From Spirosoma fluviale (GTDB lineage: Bacteria > Bacteroidota > Bacteroidia > Cytophagales > Spirosomataceae): a stretch of DNA of 64,000 nt. The stretch covers positions 248,001 to 312,000 of the forward strand of contig CAMDJW010000001.1 of NCBI GenBank assembly GCA_945901025.1, given 5' to 3'. Below are positions 17,775 through 26,766 of this stretch, one piece after another; the first letter of the stretch is position 1, and every line of letters begins with the position of its first letter. The notes below the pieces were generated by a model. The model worked only from the letters and a program-made list of their open reading frames with translations. It did no database searches and was not told where the DNA came from. The translations under genes were made by a program, and so were the position numbers.

Positions 17775-18181
17775 CAATTAAAATAAGGCTTTAAAGCATT
17801 AATGATCCATTCGGGTGATTTTACAACTTTTTTCTTCGCCATATCCATAAAAACCAACGTTGTTTTGCCTTCATTAATTAAAAGCAAATCTTCATTTTTG
17901 ATTTCATACCTAAATTCAATTTTGGCTGAAGGCAAATGGGTTACATGACATATTACGGTTAATAAATCGTCATATAATCCTGGTGCATGAAATTTAGAAT
18001 AATGTTCGAAAACGGGTAACCTAATTCCGTTATCTTCTAAAACTTTATAGCTAACACCTAAAGATCGTAATGTTTCAACCCGTGCGATTTCATATAAGCG
18101 AGCATAATTTCCATAGTAAACGTATCCCATTTTATCAGTATCGGCATAGCAAACTCGGTAAGTAGTCGCGTGTGTATACAT
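17774..18181 (-). CDS. Acyl-CoA thioesterase of the YbgC/4HBT hotdog family
   Basis: 135 residues, a single hotdog domain. The catalytic motif YADTDKMGYVYYGNYARLYEIAR (Asp at about 15, 4HBT signature DxxGxVYxGxYxxxxE) places it with YbgC-type and 4-hydroxybenzoyl-CoA thioesterases. It hydrolyses acyl-CoA thioesters; in proteobacteria YbgC is linked to the Tol-Pal envelope system. Here it sits between mltG and a YihY gene, one base from each, in an apparent envelope-related operon. Confidence 0.88.
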   Translation of the reverse strand: MYTHATTYRVCYADTDKMGYVYYGNYARLYEIARVETLRSLGVSYKVLEDNGIRLPVFEHYSKFHAPGLYDDLLTVICHVTHLPSAKIEFRYEIKNEDLLLINEGKTTLVFMDMAKKKVVKSPEWIINALKPYFN

Positions 18182-19213
18182 TTAATAAATTTTATGGTCG
18201 TCTAAGGCCTTCTGGAATTTAGCTGCGTTTTGCAAGTGCTTCGTATACGTCACGGCAAAATTATGAGAACCTGAAAAATCTTCTTTAGCACAAAAATACA
18301 AGTAATTATGTTTTTCCAGATTCAATACCTTATCCATCACTCTTGGATCCGGTATAGAAATTGGCCCTGGTGGTAAACCAATAACACGATAAGTATTATA
18401 TGGGGAATTAATCGATGTATAACGACCTGTCACTCGTTTAATCGTAAAATCCTTCCAAGCAAATACAATGGTAGGATCAGCTTGCAAAGGCATTTTCACT
18501 TGTAAGCGATTCCAATAGACACCCGCTATCCTGGATTGTTCTGATGTTTCTTTACTTTCTCCATAAACGATTGAAGCTAGTACTCCCACCTCACTAGGAC
18601 TTAAGCCCAAGGCTTTAGCAGCTTGAACCCGGTCTGAAGTCCAATAACGATCGTAGGATTTTTTCATTTTAGCCAAAAAATCTTCAAACGAAATAGTCCA
18701 AAACACCTCATACGTATCAGGTATAAATAAACAAGGAATGGTTTCTTTTGAAAATCCAAGTGGTTCTACAATGCTTGAAGAATCCAATAAATGATAAATC
18801 GTAGCAGAATCATAGGCTAATTGGCGACCCAATTTACCTGCTAAATCTTCTTTTAATCGGATATTAGAAAAAGTGATTTTCAAAGGGTCCTGACTTCCAT
18901 TACGAAGTTTCCGGATTAATTCCCAGTTGCCCGTGGTTTCATAAATCAAATAACGCCCTGGTTTGACACGAACTGGATAATTAAAAACTTTGGCTAAAAA
19001 CCGAAAACTTAATTCATCCCGTATTAACTTGTTTTTTTCCAGTGTATCCAATACCGTTTCATAAGTCGATCCTTTGGGAATCAATAAAGCGAAGGGCTTT
19101 TTTTCTACCTGGAAATTAGGCGTTTTAAATATTTGCCAGGCGTAATATGAAAACATAGCCATCAACAATGAAAAAACTAATAAAAAAATCTTTAATCGCT
19201 TATTAGAAACCAT
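18182..19213 (-). CDS. mltG: Endolytic murein transglycosylase MltG
   Basis: A 343-residue membrane-anchored YceG/MltG protein that cleaves nascent peptidoglycan glycan strands. A single N-terminal helix (FLLVFSLLMAMFSYYAWQIF) is followed by a LysM-like region (IPKGSTYETVLDTLEKNKLI) and the YceG domain with IPDTYEVFW, VLASIVYGES (conserved Glu at about 219), IAGVYWNRL, MPLQADPTIVFAW, YNTYRVIGLPPGPISIP and YLYFCA. The position of the first Glu in the IVEKE motif of E. coli is Tyr here, but the second is kept. I use ATG 19213, not the upstream TTG. One base separates it from the Ldh gene. Confidence 0.93.
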   Translation of the reverse strand: MVSNKRLKIFLLVFSLLMAMFSYYAWQIFKTPNFQVEKKPFALLIPKGSTYETVLDTLEKNKLIRDELSFRFLAKVFNYPVRVKPGRYLIYETTGNWELIRKLRNGSQDPLKITFSNIRLKEDLAGKLGRQLAYDSATIYHLLDSSSIVEPLGFSKETIPCLFIPDTYEVFWTISFEDFLAKMKKSYDRYWTSDRVQAAKALGLSPSEVGVLASIVYGESKETSEQSRIAGVYWNRLQVKMPLQADPTIVFAWKDFTIKRVTGRYTSINSPYNTYRVIGLPPGPISIPDPRVMDKVLNLEKHNYLYFCAKEDFSGSHNFAVTYTKHLQNAAKFQKALDDHKIY

Positions 19214-19214
19214 A

Positions 19215-20294
19215 TTATGCAATTTTAAAATCTAAATTAAATCGAACCGACAAGGCTTTTAAATCTTCCACCACTGGGTCAATTAATGGAATACCATTGG
19301 CCTTTCGTTCTACTTCCAACTCCCTTTCTGGATCACCTGGGATGATTACTTTTTGACCTTCAACGGCTTCGGCATTTCTAAAACGTTGGATCCAAATGTC
19401 CATATCTTTTTTAAACTCAATGGCGGGTCTAAACGCATCTATTCGCATCGCACCTATGAAATGACCCGTCCCTTTTCCCACTGTTTCTCCCGCATTCATA
19501 AATCCTGCCGTCGCAAAAGGAGGAACCCAAGGCCCAAAATTAGCACCCGATAAGACACCCGACAATAAATCAACAATAGCACCAAGCGCATACCCTTTAT
19601 GTGAACCATGCTCTCTATCACCTCCTAAAGGCAATAATGCCCCACCATTTTTAATGGCAAATGCATCGTTGCTTGGCTTACCGTTTGAATCTTGAACCCA
19701 TCCATCTGGCGTAATGAGACCTTTTCTTTGTAGTATTTCCAACTTCCCATAGGCAACAGCCGTGGAAGCAAAATCTGCTAAAAAAGTAGGCTCATGTAAA
19801 GCTGGTATAGATACAGCAATGGGATTAGTCCCTAGTAATCTTTCTCTTGAAAATGTAGGAGTTACTAAAGGCGCGGCATGTGTCATGGCCCAACCAATCA
19901 TATCTTGGCTTGCGGCTTTCATCGCATGATATCCAGCAATCCCAAAATGGTTCGAATTCTGAACGGCTACCCAGCCCGTTCCAGCTACTTTAGCTTTATT
20001 ACAAGCAATATCCATAGCTTTCGGTGCTACGACCAAACCAAGACCACGGTCACCGTCCACTAAAGCCGTGGAAGGACTTTCATGTAAAATTTTAATATTA
20101 GGTTTGGGATTTAATCGCCCATGATCAAACAAACGAATATATCCGGCTAATCTTGCTACCCCGTGAGAATCAATCCCTCGTGAATCGGCAGAAACTAACA
20201 CATCAGCTGCCAAATTAGCATCATGCTCATTGCATCCGATCGATTCAAAAACCGAAATTACATATTGCTTTAAAAGGGTATAATTTGCAATCAT
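19215..20294 (-). CDS. Ldh-family (malate/L-lactate-type) NAD(P)-dependent oxidoreductase
   Basis: A 359-residue type 2 malate/lactate/sulfolactate dehydrogenase, a fold distinct from Rossmann dehydrogenases. Recognised from SADSRGIDSHGVARLAGYIRLF with the catalytic His near residue 45, VQNSNHFGIAGYHA near 115, TNPIAVSIPA, and DREHGSHKGYALGAIVDLLSGVLSGANFGP. Substrate (malate, lactate, ureidoglycolate or another 2-hydroxyacid) is not fixed by sequence. The ATG at 20294 is preferred to a TTG at 20306. It leads a set of tightly spaced genes down to the YciO-type gene. Confidence 0.88.
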   Translation of the reverse strand: MIANYTLLKQYVISVFESIGCNEHDANLAADVLVSADSRGIDSHGVARLAGYIRLFDHGRLNPKPNIKILHESPSTALVDGDRGLGLVVAPKAMDIACNKAKVAGTGWVAVQNSNHFGIAGYHAMKAASQDMIGWAMTHAAPLVTPTFSRERLLGTNPIAVSIPALHEPTFLADFASTAVAYGKLEILQRKGLITPDGWVQDSNGKPSNDAFAIKNGGALLPLGGDREHGSHKGYALGAIVDLLSGVLSGANFGPWVPPFATAGFMNAGETVGKGTGHFIGAMRIDAFRPAIEFKKDMDIWIQRFRNAEAVEGQKVIIPGDPERELEVERKANGIPLIDPVVEDLKALSVRFNLDFKIA

Positions 20295-20310
20295 ATTAAT
20301 TGTCAAAATG

Positions 20311-20318
20311 CAAAGATA
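20311..20318 (-). promoter_or_regulatory. Possible -7 box upstream of the Ldh-family gene
   Basis: TATCTTTG on the minus strand fits TAnnTTTG and lies 17 bases before the chosen ATG. No good TTTG -33 element is seen at the usual distance, so this is tentative. Confidence 0.35.
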
Positions 20319-20371
20319 AAAATAAGATTTGGGAAATAATTTGACATCTTTGAATATAAATTCATTTCAAC

Positions 20372-21919
20372 ATGCTATCATCTATTTGGTTTTGGATTAT
20401 TTTAATCCTTGTTCTAGTAGCCATTAAGGATGTATTTTTTCAAAAAAAACATTCCATCACCCATAATTTCCCGATCGTAGGGCACCTAAGGTATTGGTTG
20501 GAAAAGATAGGACCCGAAATTAGGCAATACATTGTAGCTAATAATCGAGAGGAATTGCCATTTAACCGCCAAGAAAGATCTTGGATTTATGCATCGTCAA
20601 AGAAAGAAAATAATCTTCAGGGTTTTGGTAGCGATCAGGATTTTAATGCCCCGGGATATATATTCATCAAGAATGCCATGATTGGGTATAATCCTCCTGT
20701 AAATCACCCTTATCACAAAAATCCGGGTATATTGCCAGCGGCTAAAATAATGGGAGAATATCATCAAAGAAGAAGGCCATACCGTCCATACTCTATAATT
20801 AATATATCTGGAATGAGTTTTGGCTCATTATCTGCGAAAGCGATTGAATCTTTAAATAAAGGGGCCGATTTAGCTGGCTGCTATCACAATACGGGGGAAG
20901 GTTCTCTCTCCCCTTACCACCAAAATGGAGCTGATGTCATCTTGAATATTGGAACTGCTTATTTTGGCGTTCGAGATTTAGATGGAAATTTCTCCATGAA
21001 AAAATTAAAGGAAAAGGTAGAAAACAATCCATTTTTAAGAGCCATTGAACTTAAATTATCGCAAGGGGCTAAACCTGGAAAAGGAGGAATGTTGCCTGGT
21101 TCTAAAATTAATAATGAAATAGCTACAATTCGATTAATTCCAAAAGGTAAAGATGCCATCTCTCCAGCCTTTCATACGGCTTTTTCAAATATACCTGAGA
21201 TGGTTCAATTTATTGAAAGTATGGCTGCTGAAACAGGATTGCCTGTTGGCATAAAATCAGCCATCGGTAAATTAGAGCAGTGGGAAGAGCTTGCGGCTTA
21301 CATGGTAAAAACAAATTCAGGTCCTGATTTTATTACGATTGATGGTGGAGAAGGAGGAACAGGGGCCGCTCCGCATGCCTTTGCTGACCATGTTTCAATG
21401 CCATTCACATTTGCATTTGCTAAAATTTATCAGATTTTTCAAAGACATGAATTAACAGATAAAATATTTTTCATTGCCTCAGGAAAATTAGGATTCGCAG
21501 AAAAAGCCTTGATGGCTTTTGCCATGGGTGCTGACAGTGTTAACATTGCCAGAGAAGCCATGATGTCCATTGGATGTATTCAAGCTCAAAAATGCCATAC
21601 GAATCATTGTCCATCAGGAGTTGCTACCTCAAATAAATGGTTGCAAGCAGGTATTGATCCGCAATTAAAAAGTGAGCGATTTTACAATTATCATCGTTCA
21701 TTGGTCAAAGAAATTGCCGAAATTTCACATGCCTGTGGATATGAGCATCCAAGTCAAATGACAATGGAAGATATTGAATTATCGATGGGCGATAATAATC
21801 GAACCATGAGTCTTTCTAAAACGATGGGATATCACAAAAATCCGATAAAATATGAAGGATTGGAGAAAATTATCAAATGCACACACCTCGGGGGACAAAA
21901 TGCGAGGAACCGACTTTAG
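20372..21919 (+). CDS. FMN-binding glutamate-synthase-like protein (GltS central-domain family)
   Basis: A 515-residue protein with one N-terminal membrane helix (SIWFWIILILVLVAIKDVFF) and the GltS-type FMN/Fe-S domain. Motifs are ISGMSFGSLSAKAIE, NTGEGSLSPYH, GAKPGKGGMLPG, TIDGGEGGTGAAP and the cysteine cluster CIQAQKCHTNHCPSGVAT. Such stand-alone GltB-like proteins lack the glutaminase and NADPH-binding parts of true glutamate synthase; they are widespread but their substrate is unclear. The cysteine cluster appears intact. It is followed after 30 bases by the ABC-F gene. Confidence 0.88.
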   Translation: MLSSIWFWIILILVLVAIKDVFFQKKHSITHNFPIVGHLRYWLEKIGPEIRQYIVANNREELPFNRQERSWIYASSKKENNLQGFGSDQDFNAPGYIFIKNAMIGYNPPVNHPYHKNPGILPAAKIMGEYHQRRRPYRPYSIINISGMSFGSLSAKAIESLNKGADLAGCYHNTGEGSLSPYHQNGADVILNIGTAYFGVRDLDGNFSMKKLKEKVENNPFLRAIELKLSQGAKPGKGGMLPGSKINNEIATIRLIPKGKDAISPAFHTAFSNIPEMVQFIESMAAETGLPVGIKSAIGKLEQWEELAAYMVKTNSGPDFITIDGGEGGTGAAPHAFADHVSMPFTFAFAKIYQIFQRHELTDKIFFIASGKLGFAEKALMAFAMGADSVNIAREAMMSIGCIQAQKCHTNHCPSGVATSNKWLQAGIDPQLKSERFYNYHRSLVKEIAEISHACGYEHPSQMTMEDIELSMGDNNRTMSLSKTMGYHKNPIKYEGLEKIIKCTHLGGQNARNRL

Positions 21920-21949
21920 CTATTGAAGATAATCGGTTATCTTTGTTAC

Positions 21950-23833
21950 ATGTTATCTATATCCAATTTAAGTTTCTATTTCGGTAGTCGGGCCCTCTAT
22001 GATGGAGCCAATTTACACATCAAACCTAAAACAAAAATTGGCCTGATAGGGGCTAATGGAACGGGTAAATCAACTTTACTCCGATTAATTTCAGGTGAAT
22101 ATAGTCCAGATGGTGGAAATATTTCAAAATCAGGCGAGTGTACCATTGGTTTTTTAAATCAGGATCTCCTCTCCTATCAAACGGATGATAGCATCCTTCA
22201 TGTGGCTATGCAGGCGTTTGAAAGAGCTTTGGATCTACAAATTCAGATTGACGCCGTATTACATAAAATGGAAACAAATTATGAGGATAAGGATGTCGAT
22301 TTGTTATCTAAGCTGCAAGAAGAATTTGAAAGATTAGACGGATATACCATTCAGTCAAAATCTGAAGAGATTTTGGAAGGTCTTGGTTTTACCACAGATG
22401 ACTTAAATAAACCGTTACGCTTGTTCTCAGGAGGATGGCGCATGCGCGTTATGCTGGCTAAATTATTATTGCAAAAACCGGCGTTGTTGCTTTTAGATGA
22501 GCCTACCAACCACCTTGATCTACCTTCCATTGAATGGGTTGAAAAATACATTCATGACTATGAGGGTTCTGTCGTGGTCGTTTCCCATGATCGCTATTTT
22601 TTAGACCGAACAGTGGATAATATTGCCGAAGTATCAAATGCAAAAATCACTTTGTACCCAGGAAATTTTTCCTTTTATGAAGAAGAAAAATCCTTAAGAA
22701 ATGAAATTCAAAAGGGTGCTTACGAAAACCAGCAATCACAAATAAGGCAAACTGAACGATTTATAGAGCGATTTAAGGCGAAAGCAAGTAAGGCGCGCCA
22801 AGTACAATCTAGGGTCAAAGCATTAGATCGTTTAGATGTCGTCGATGAAGTGATTGACGAAAAAGCTAAAGTTAATTTCAAATTTAATTTTGGTACCCAA
22901 CCCGGCAGATTCATTTTATTTTTAGAACATATTTCAAAGGCCTTTGGTGAAAAAATAATATTAAAAAACACCAGTGCAACAATTAATCGGGGTGATAAAA
23001 TTGCGCTCATTGGCGCTAATGGAAAAGGAAAATCAACCTTATTAAGAATTATTTCTGGCACAGAAAAAATAGTAGGCGAACGCAGAACCGGACATAATGT
23101 AATCGAATCATTTTTTGCGCAACATCAATTAGAAAGTTTGCAGGTAGAAAATAATTTATTAGAAGAATTAAAAGCAACAGGTACGGCTAAAACTGAAATG
23201 GAATTAAGAAGTGTATTAGGCTGCTTTTTGTTTTCAGGTGAGGAAGTATTCAAAAAAATCAAAGTACTTTCTGGAGGGGAAAAATCTCGTGTGGCATTAG
23301 CCAAAGTATTAATATCTCAAGCCAATTTTTTATTACTAGATGAGCCTACCAATCACCTTGATATGCAATCAGTCAATATTTTAATTCAAGCATTGCAGCA
23401 ATATGAAGGTACCTATGTAGTCGTATCACACGATCGTTATTTTGTAACCAATATCGCCAACAAAATATGGTATATTGAAGATTATGAAATAAAAGAATAC
23501 CCTGGTTCTTTTGACGAATACGAAGTTTGGCAAGCCAGCAGAGGCATTTCTGATGTAGGAACAGCTAAAAAATCGAGTGAAAAACCAAAACCAGAATTAG
23601 CTCCCCATTCACCTAAAAGCACATCAAGTAACCCTAGTCAAGAGAAATTAATCGAGAAACTTGAAGCTAAAATAATGGAATTAGAAGTATCCATTACAGA
23701 ACTGGAAACCCAAATGGCCGATTTGGCTCAAGAAGGAAAATTCAATGAATTACCCACTATTGAACTGAAAATCAATGAGAAAAAAGATGAATTGTTGAAG
23801 GTGACCAATGAATGGGAATTGCTAATCAATTAA
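21950..23833 (+). CDS. ABC-F family ATPase
   Basis: A soluble tandem ATPase of 627 residues, without membrane segments. The first cassette has GANGTGKST, signature LFSGGWRMRVMLAKLLL and LLLLDEPTNHLDLPS; the ABC-F linker follows (residues about 240-320, SQIRQTERFIERFKAKASKARQ). The second cassette has GANGKGKST, LSGGEKSRVALAKVL and LLLDEPTNHLDMQS. A Lys/Ser-rich spacer leads to a C-terminal coiled coil (about 570-620), as in Uup. ABC-F proteins act on ribosomes or, for Uup, on branched DNA. The start chosen is the ATG of MLSISNLSF, not the upstream TTG. Confidence 0.93.
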   Translation: MLSISNLSFYFGSRALYDGANLHIKPKTKIGLIGANGTGKSTLLRLISGEYSPDGGNISKSGECTIGFLNQDLLSYQTDDSILHVAMQAFERALDLQIQIDAVLHKMETNYEDKDVDLLSKLQEEFERLDGYTIQSKSEEILEGLGFTTDDLNKPLRLFSGGWRMRVMLAKLLLQKPALLLLDEPTNHLDLPSIEWVEKYIHDYEGSVVVVSHDRYFLDRTVDNIAEVSNAKITLYPGNFSFYEEEKSLRNEIQKGAYENQQSQIRQTERFIERFKAKASKARQVQSRVKALDRLDVVDEVIDEKAKVNFKFNFGTQPGRFILFLEHISKAFGEKIILKNTSATINRGDKIALIGANGKGKSTLLRIISGTEKIVGERRTGHNVIESFFAQHQLESLQVENNLLEELKATGTAKTEMELRSVLGCFLFSGEEVFKKIKVLSGGEKSRVALAKVLISQANFLLLDEPTNHLDMQSVNILIQALQQYEGTYVVVSHDRYFVTNIANKIWYIEDYEIKEYPGSFDEYEVWQASRGISDVGTAKKSSEKPKPELAPHSPKSTSSNPSQEKLIEKLEAKIMELEVSITELETQMADLAQEGKFNELPTIELKINEKKDELLKVTNEWELLIN

Positions 23834-23837
23834 TCAA

Positions 23838-25094
23838 ATGAAAATCAAAAGCCTGGTTTTTTCATGGCAGATCCTATTTGTTCTAAGCATTATTAATTCG
23901 GTACAAGCTCAAATATCCAATAAGGTTCATAAAGAGCAAATTAAGACCGTCTATCTGAGCCAAAATACCCTTAACGAATTGATCGTTGATAATTTGTGTT
24001 TAGATATCGAGAGACAAGGAAATGTCAACTTAATTTTTGATGATTTAAATTTAACGAACACCAATTATTTCTTAAGAATTGTTCATTGTCAATCTGACTG
24101 GAAACCATCTGTCTTAAATGAGATAGAATATTTAGTTGATTTCAATGATATCCCCATTCGATATCCCGAAGCCTCCATGGGCACCAAAATGCCCTATAAG
24201 CAGTATAAAATTTCAATACCTAAAGTCAAAATAAGTGGTAATTATATAGCAATGATCTATGCCAATCGAAATAAGCGAGACACCGTTTTAACTAAAAGAT
24301 TTTCTATTTATCAAAATGAAATTAGTATAGGCGCCAAAATAAGTTTCGCCAAATCAAACCAATTTCGTTCCACGCACCAATTCATCGATTTAAACTTAGG
24401 CTATCCATCCAACTATTTAATAAACTCAGATGAAAATTTAAAAATTGAAGTCAGGAAAAATAATCAACCCAAAAACTTTTTACCTAAGATTCCTAAACCT
24501 ATGGTGCAAGCTATTGAGCGAAGAATGACGTATCAATTTTATAACCAAGAAAATGCGATTCCGGGAGGCAATGAATTTAGATTAATTGACCTAAGAAGTA
24601 CACAGCAGCGGTTAAATTTCGTAGGTCAAATCAACACCTTGGATCGATATTTTGAAATTTCAATCATACCCGAACAGGCGCAAGGTAATTATTCATATGT
24701 CCAAAGACCTGATTTCAATGGGGCTTTCGTAGTTGCCAACTACGAAAATCCAACTAATCTACTTCAAGCAGATTATGTTTGGTGTACCTTTATATTGAAG
24801 TCCAGAAAATTTGAAGATGAAAAAATATATGTGAATGGGGCGTTCAATTCCTATGAATTAAACCATTTAAACCAGCTCCAATATGATGAGGCTAAAGGTG
24901 CTTACTTAGGAAGAGTTTTGTTAAAACAAGGAATATATAATTATCAATTTATTAGTAGCAATCCTCAAAATTATAATTTAGAGGGCAACCATTCAGAAAC
25001 TGAAAATTATTATGAAGTTTTAGTGTATTTCGGAAAGCCAGGAGAACGATATGATTCATTGATTGGCTATCAAAAAATACAGTTTCCTCTTTAA
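23838..25094 (+). CDS. Type IX secretion system plug protein (DUF5103)
   Basis: A 418-residue periplasmic protein with a signal peptide (SWQILFVLSIINSVQAQ). Core phrases of DUF5103 are visible: LNLTNTNYFLRIVHCQSDWKPS, DIPIRYPEASMGTKMPYKQYKISIP, GNYIAMIY, MTYQFYNQENAIPGGNEFRLIDLRS and IYVNGAFNSYELN. In the T9SS translocon the plug protein closes the giant SprA barrel from the periplasmic side. SprA itself is encoded at 56-63 kb, so both partners are in this window. It begins four bases after the ABC-F stop and converges on ychF, overlapping it by four bases. Confidence 0.85.
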   Translation: MKIKSLVFSWQILFVLSIINSVQAQISNKVHKEQIKTVYLSQNTLNELIVDNLCLDIERQGNVNLIFDDLNLTNTNYFLRIVHCQSDWKPSVLNEIEYLVDFNDIPIRYPEASMGTKMPYKQYKISIPKVKISGNYIAMIYANRNKRDTVLTKRFSIYQNEISIGAKISFAKSNQFRSTHQFIDLNLGYPSNYLINSDENLKIEVRKNNQPKNFLPKIPKPMVQAIERRMTYQFYNQENAIPGGNEFRLIDLRSTQQRLNFVGQINTLDRYFEISIIPEQAQGNYSYVQRPDFNGAFVVANYENPTNLLQADYVWCTFILKSRKFEDEKIYVNGAFNSYELNHLNQLQYDEAKGAYLGRVLLKQGIYNYQFISSNPQNYNLEGNHSETENYYEVLVYFGKPGERYDSLIGYQKIQFPL

Positions 25095-26194
25095 ACATTG
25101 AACCTGAAATGCATGATATCACCATCATGTACTACATAATCTTTCCCTTCGACATTTAATTTGCCCGCCTCTTTACAAGCAGCTTCGCTTTTATAGATTT
25201 GATAATCAGCCATTTTAATTACTTCAGCCCGAATAAATCCGCGCTCAAAATCGGTATGAATGACACCCGCAGCTTGAGGAGCTTTCCAACCTTTTTGAAT
25301 GGTCCAAGCCCTAACTTCTTGTACTCCAGCGGTAAAGTAAGTAATCAGATTGAGCAATGAATAAGAACTTTTAATCAATTTACTTAAGCCAGATTCTTCA
25401 AGTCCATATTCACTTAGAAACATAGCTCTTTCATCTAAATCTTCGATTTCTGCTATTTGAGCTTCGATCGCTGCACAAACAACAATTACCTCTGCATTTT
25501 CTGCTGAGACACTTGATTTTAATTGGTCCACAAAGATATTTCCGCCGGTCGACAAAGAGTTCTCGTCAACATTAGCTACATAAATAACAGGCTTATCCGT
25601 CAACAAACACAAGTCGCCGATTGAAGTTTCACGTAAATCAGGATCCATATCCACTGTCCTGGCTGATTTGCCAGCTTCTAAAGTAGATTTAAATAAAAGT
25701 AATGCATTTAATTCTAGCTTCGCCTTAGCGTCTCCAGCTTTGGCGGCACGCTCAATTTTACTTATTTTTTTATCAACAGATTCCAAATCTTTAAGTTGGA
25801 GTTCCATATCAATAATTTCCTTGTCAGAAACTGGATTAACTCTTCCTTCCACATGGATAATATTATCATCTTCAAAACATCGCACAACATGAATAATGGC
25901 ATCCACCTCACGAATATTAGCCAAAAACTTATTGCCCAAACCAGCACCTTGCGAAGCACCCTTCACCAAACCAGCGATATCGGTAAACTCGATGACGGTT
26001 GGCAAAATACGGTTAGGCTTGACAAACTCTGCTAATATGTTCAAACGCTCATCAGGCACCGTTACAATTCCCACATTGGGCTCAATCGTACAAAATGGAT
26101 AATTAGCCGCCTCGGCTTTATTTGAAGAAATAGCACTAAATAAAGTGGACTTACCTACATTGGGCAATCCAACAATTCCACACGTTAATCCCAT
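25091..26194 (-). CDS. ychF: Redox-regulated ATPase/GTPase YchF (Obg-like)
   Basis: A 367-residue translation-associated P-loop NTPase. P-loop GLPNVGKSTLF (residues 8-18), switch region with VIEFTDIAGLVKGASQGAGLGNKFLANIREVDAI, base-recognition segment VIYVANVDE (NVDE in place of NKxD, consistent with ATP preference), and the C-terminal TGS domain (YFTAGVQEVRAWTIQKGWKAPQAAGVIHTDFERGFIRAEV, ending DIMHFRFNV). Length is typical (363-367). It has its own promoter-like sequence and is preceded by a terminator. Confidence 0.97.
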   Translation of the reverse strand: MGLTCGIVGLPNVGKSTLFSAISSNKAEAANYPFCTIEPNVGIVTVPDERLNILAEFVKPNRILPTVIEFTDIAGLVKGASQGAGLGNKFLANIREVDAIIHVVRCFEDDNIIHVEGRVNPVSDKEIIDMELQLKDLESVDKKISKIERAAKAGDAKAKLELNALLLFKSTLEAGKSARTVDMDPDLRETSIGDLCLLTDKPVIYVANVDENSLSTGGNIFVDQLKSSVSAENAEVIVVCAAIEAQIAEIEDLDERAMFLSEYGLEESGLSKLIKSSYSLLNLITYFTAGVQEVRAWTIQKGWKAPQAAGVIHTDFERGFIRAEVIKMADYQIYKSEAACKEAGKLNVEGKDYVVHDGDIMHFRFNV

Positions 26195-26214
26195 AAAATT
26201 TTATATTTCAATTG

Positions 26215-26222
26215 CAAAAATA
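26215..26222 (-). promoter_or_regulatory. Possible -7 box of ychF
   Basis: TATTTTTG on the minus strand matches TAnnTTTG and lies 21 bases upstream of the ychF ATG. A TTTG -33 box at the usual spacing was not found because the DUF3276 terminator occupies that stretch. Confidence 0.4.
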
Positions 26223-26233
26223 CGTCTAAAAAT

Positions 26234-26263
26234 CAAAAAGCCCCTGCTTTCACAGAGGCCTTT
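26234..26263 (-). terminator. Terminator after the DUF3276 gene
   Basis: On the minus strand AAAGGCCTCTG pairs with CAGGGGCTTT (one bulge and one G-U pair), followed by a short T run (26239-26235). It lies 17 bases after the DUF3276 stop. Confidence 0.65.
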
Positions 26264-26279
26264 GATGATTAAATATTAT

Positions 26280-26597
26280 TTATTCCCATTTAAGATCTGT
26301 ATTACCAAATTCCTCATCCTCCTTATTGAATTGATTAAAATCAACTTCAGGCATTAATTCAGTTTTAACATGATCGATGGCTTCTTTTAAACCTTCAGCA
26401 AACTTATCAAAGTCTTCCTTATATAAAAACATTTTATGCTTTTCATAAACGAATCCATCCTCTTTTTGATGGCGTCTACTTTCAGTAATTGTAATGTAAT
26501 AATCTAAAGAACGGGTAGACTTAACATCAAAAAAATAAGTCCTTTTGCCTGCTCTAATGCGTTTAGAAAACAATTCTTCTCTATCTCTTTCTTCCAC
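26280..26597 (-). CDS. PUR-family DNA/RNA-binding protein (DUF3276)
   Basis: A 105-residue protein of the DUF3276/PUR-alpha-like family, widespread in Bacteroidota and spirochaetes. The single PUR repeat is seen as ELFSKRIRAGKRTYFFDVKSTRSLDYYITITESRRH and FVYEKHKMFLYKEDFDKFAEGLKEAIDHV; an acidic tail follows. It should bind single-stranded nucleic acid, but its cellular role is not defined. The start appears to be GTG: no in-frame ATG exists near, and the family N-terminus (EERDREELFSKRIRAGKRTYFFD) begins here. Confidence 0.9.
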   Translation of the reverse strand: MEERDREELFSKRIRAGKRTYFFDVKSTRSLDYYITITESRRHQKEDGFVYEKHKMFLYKEDFDKFAEGLKEAIDHVKTELMPEVDFNQFNKEDEEFGNTDLKWE

Positions 26598-26766
26598 TTT
26601 AAATAAATTTTGGTTTATAATATCGTAAATTTACTATTAATTTTATTGACTCAAAAATATTTTAAAATTTTAATCTTGTAATCAAGCGACAATTGGCGCA
26701 TATTAAAAATAGGATTTTTAATTCTTGAAATTAAAATGAATCTTTAAGGTGTAATAAAATCCATTA

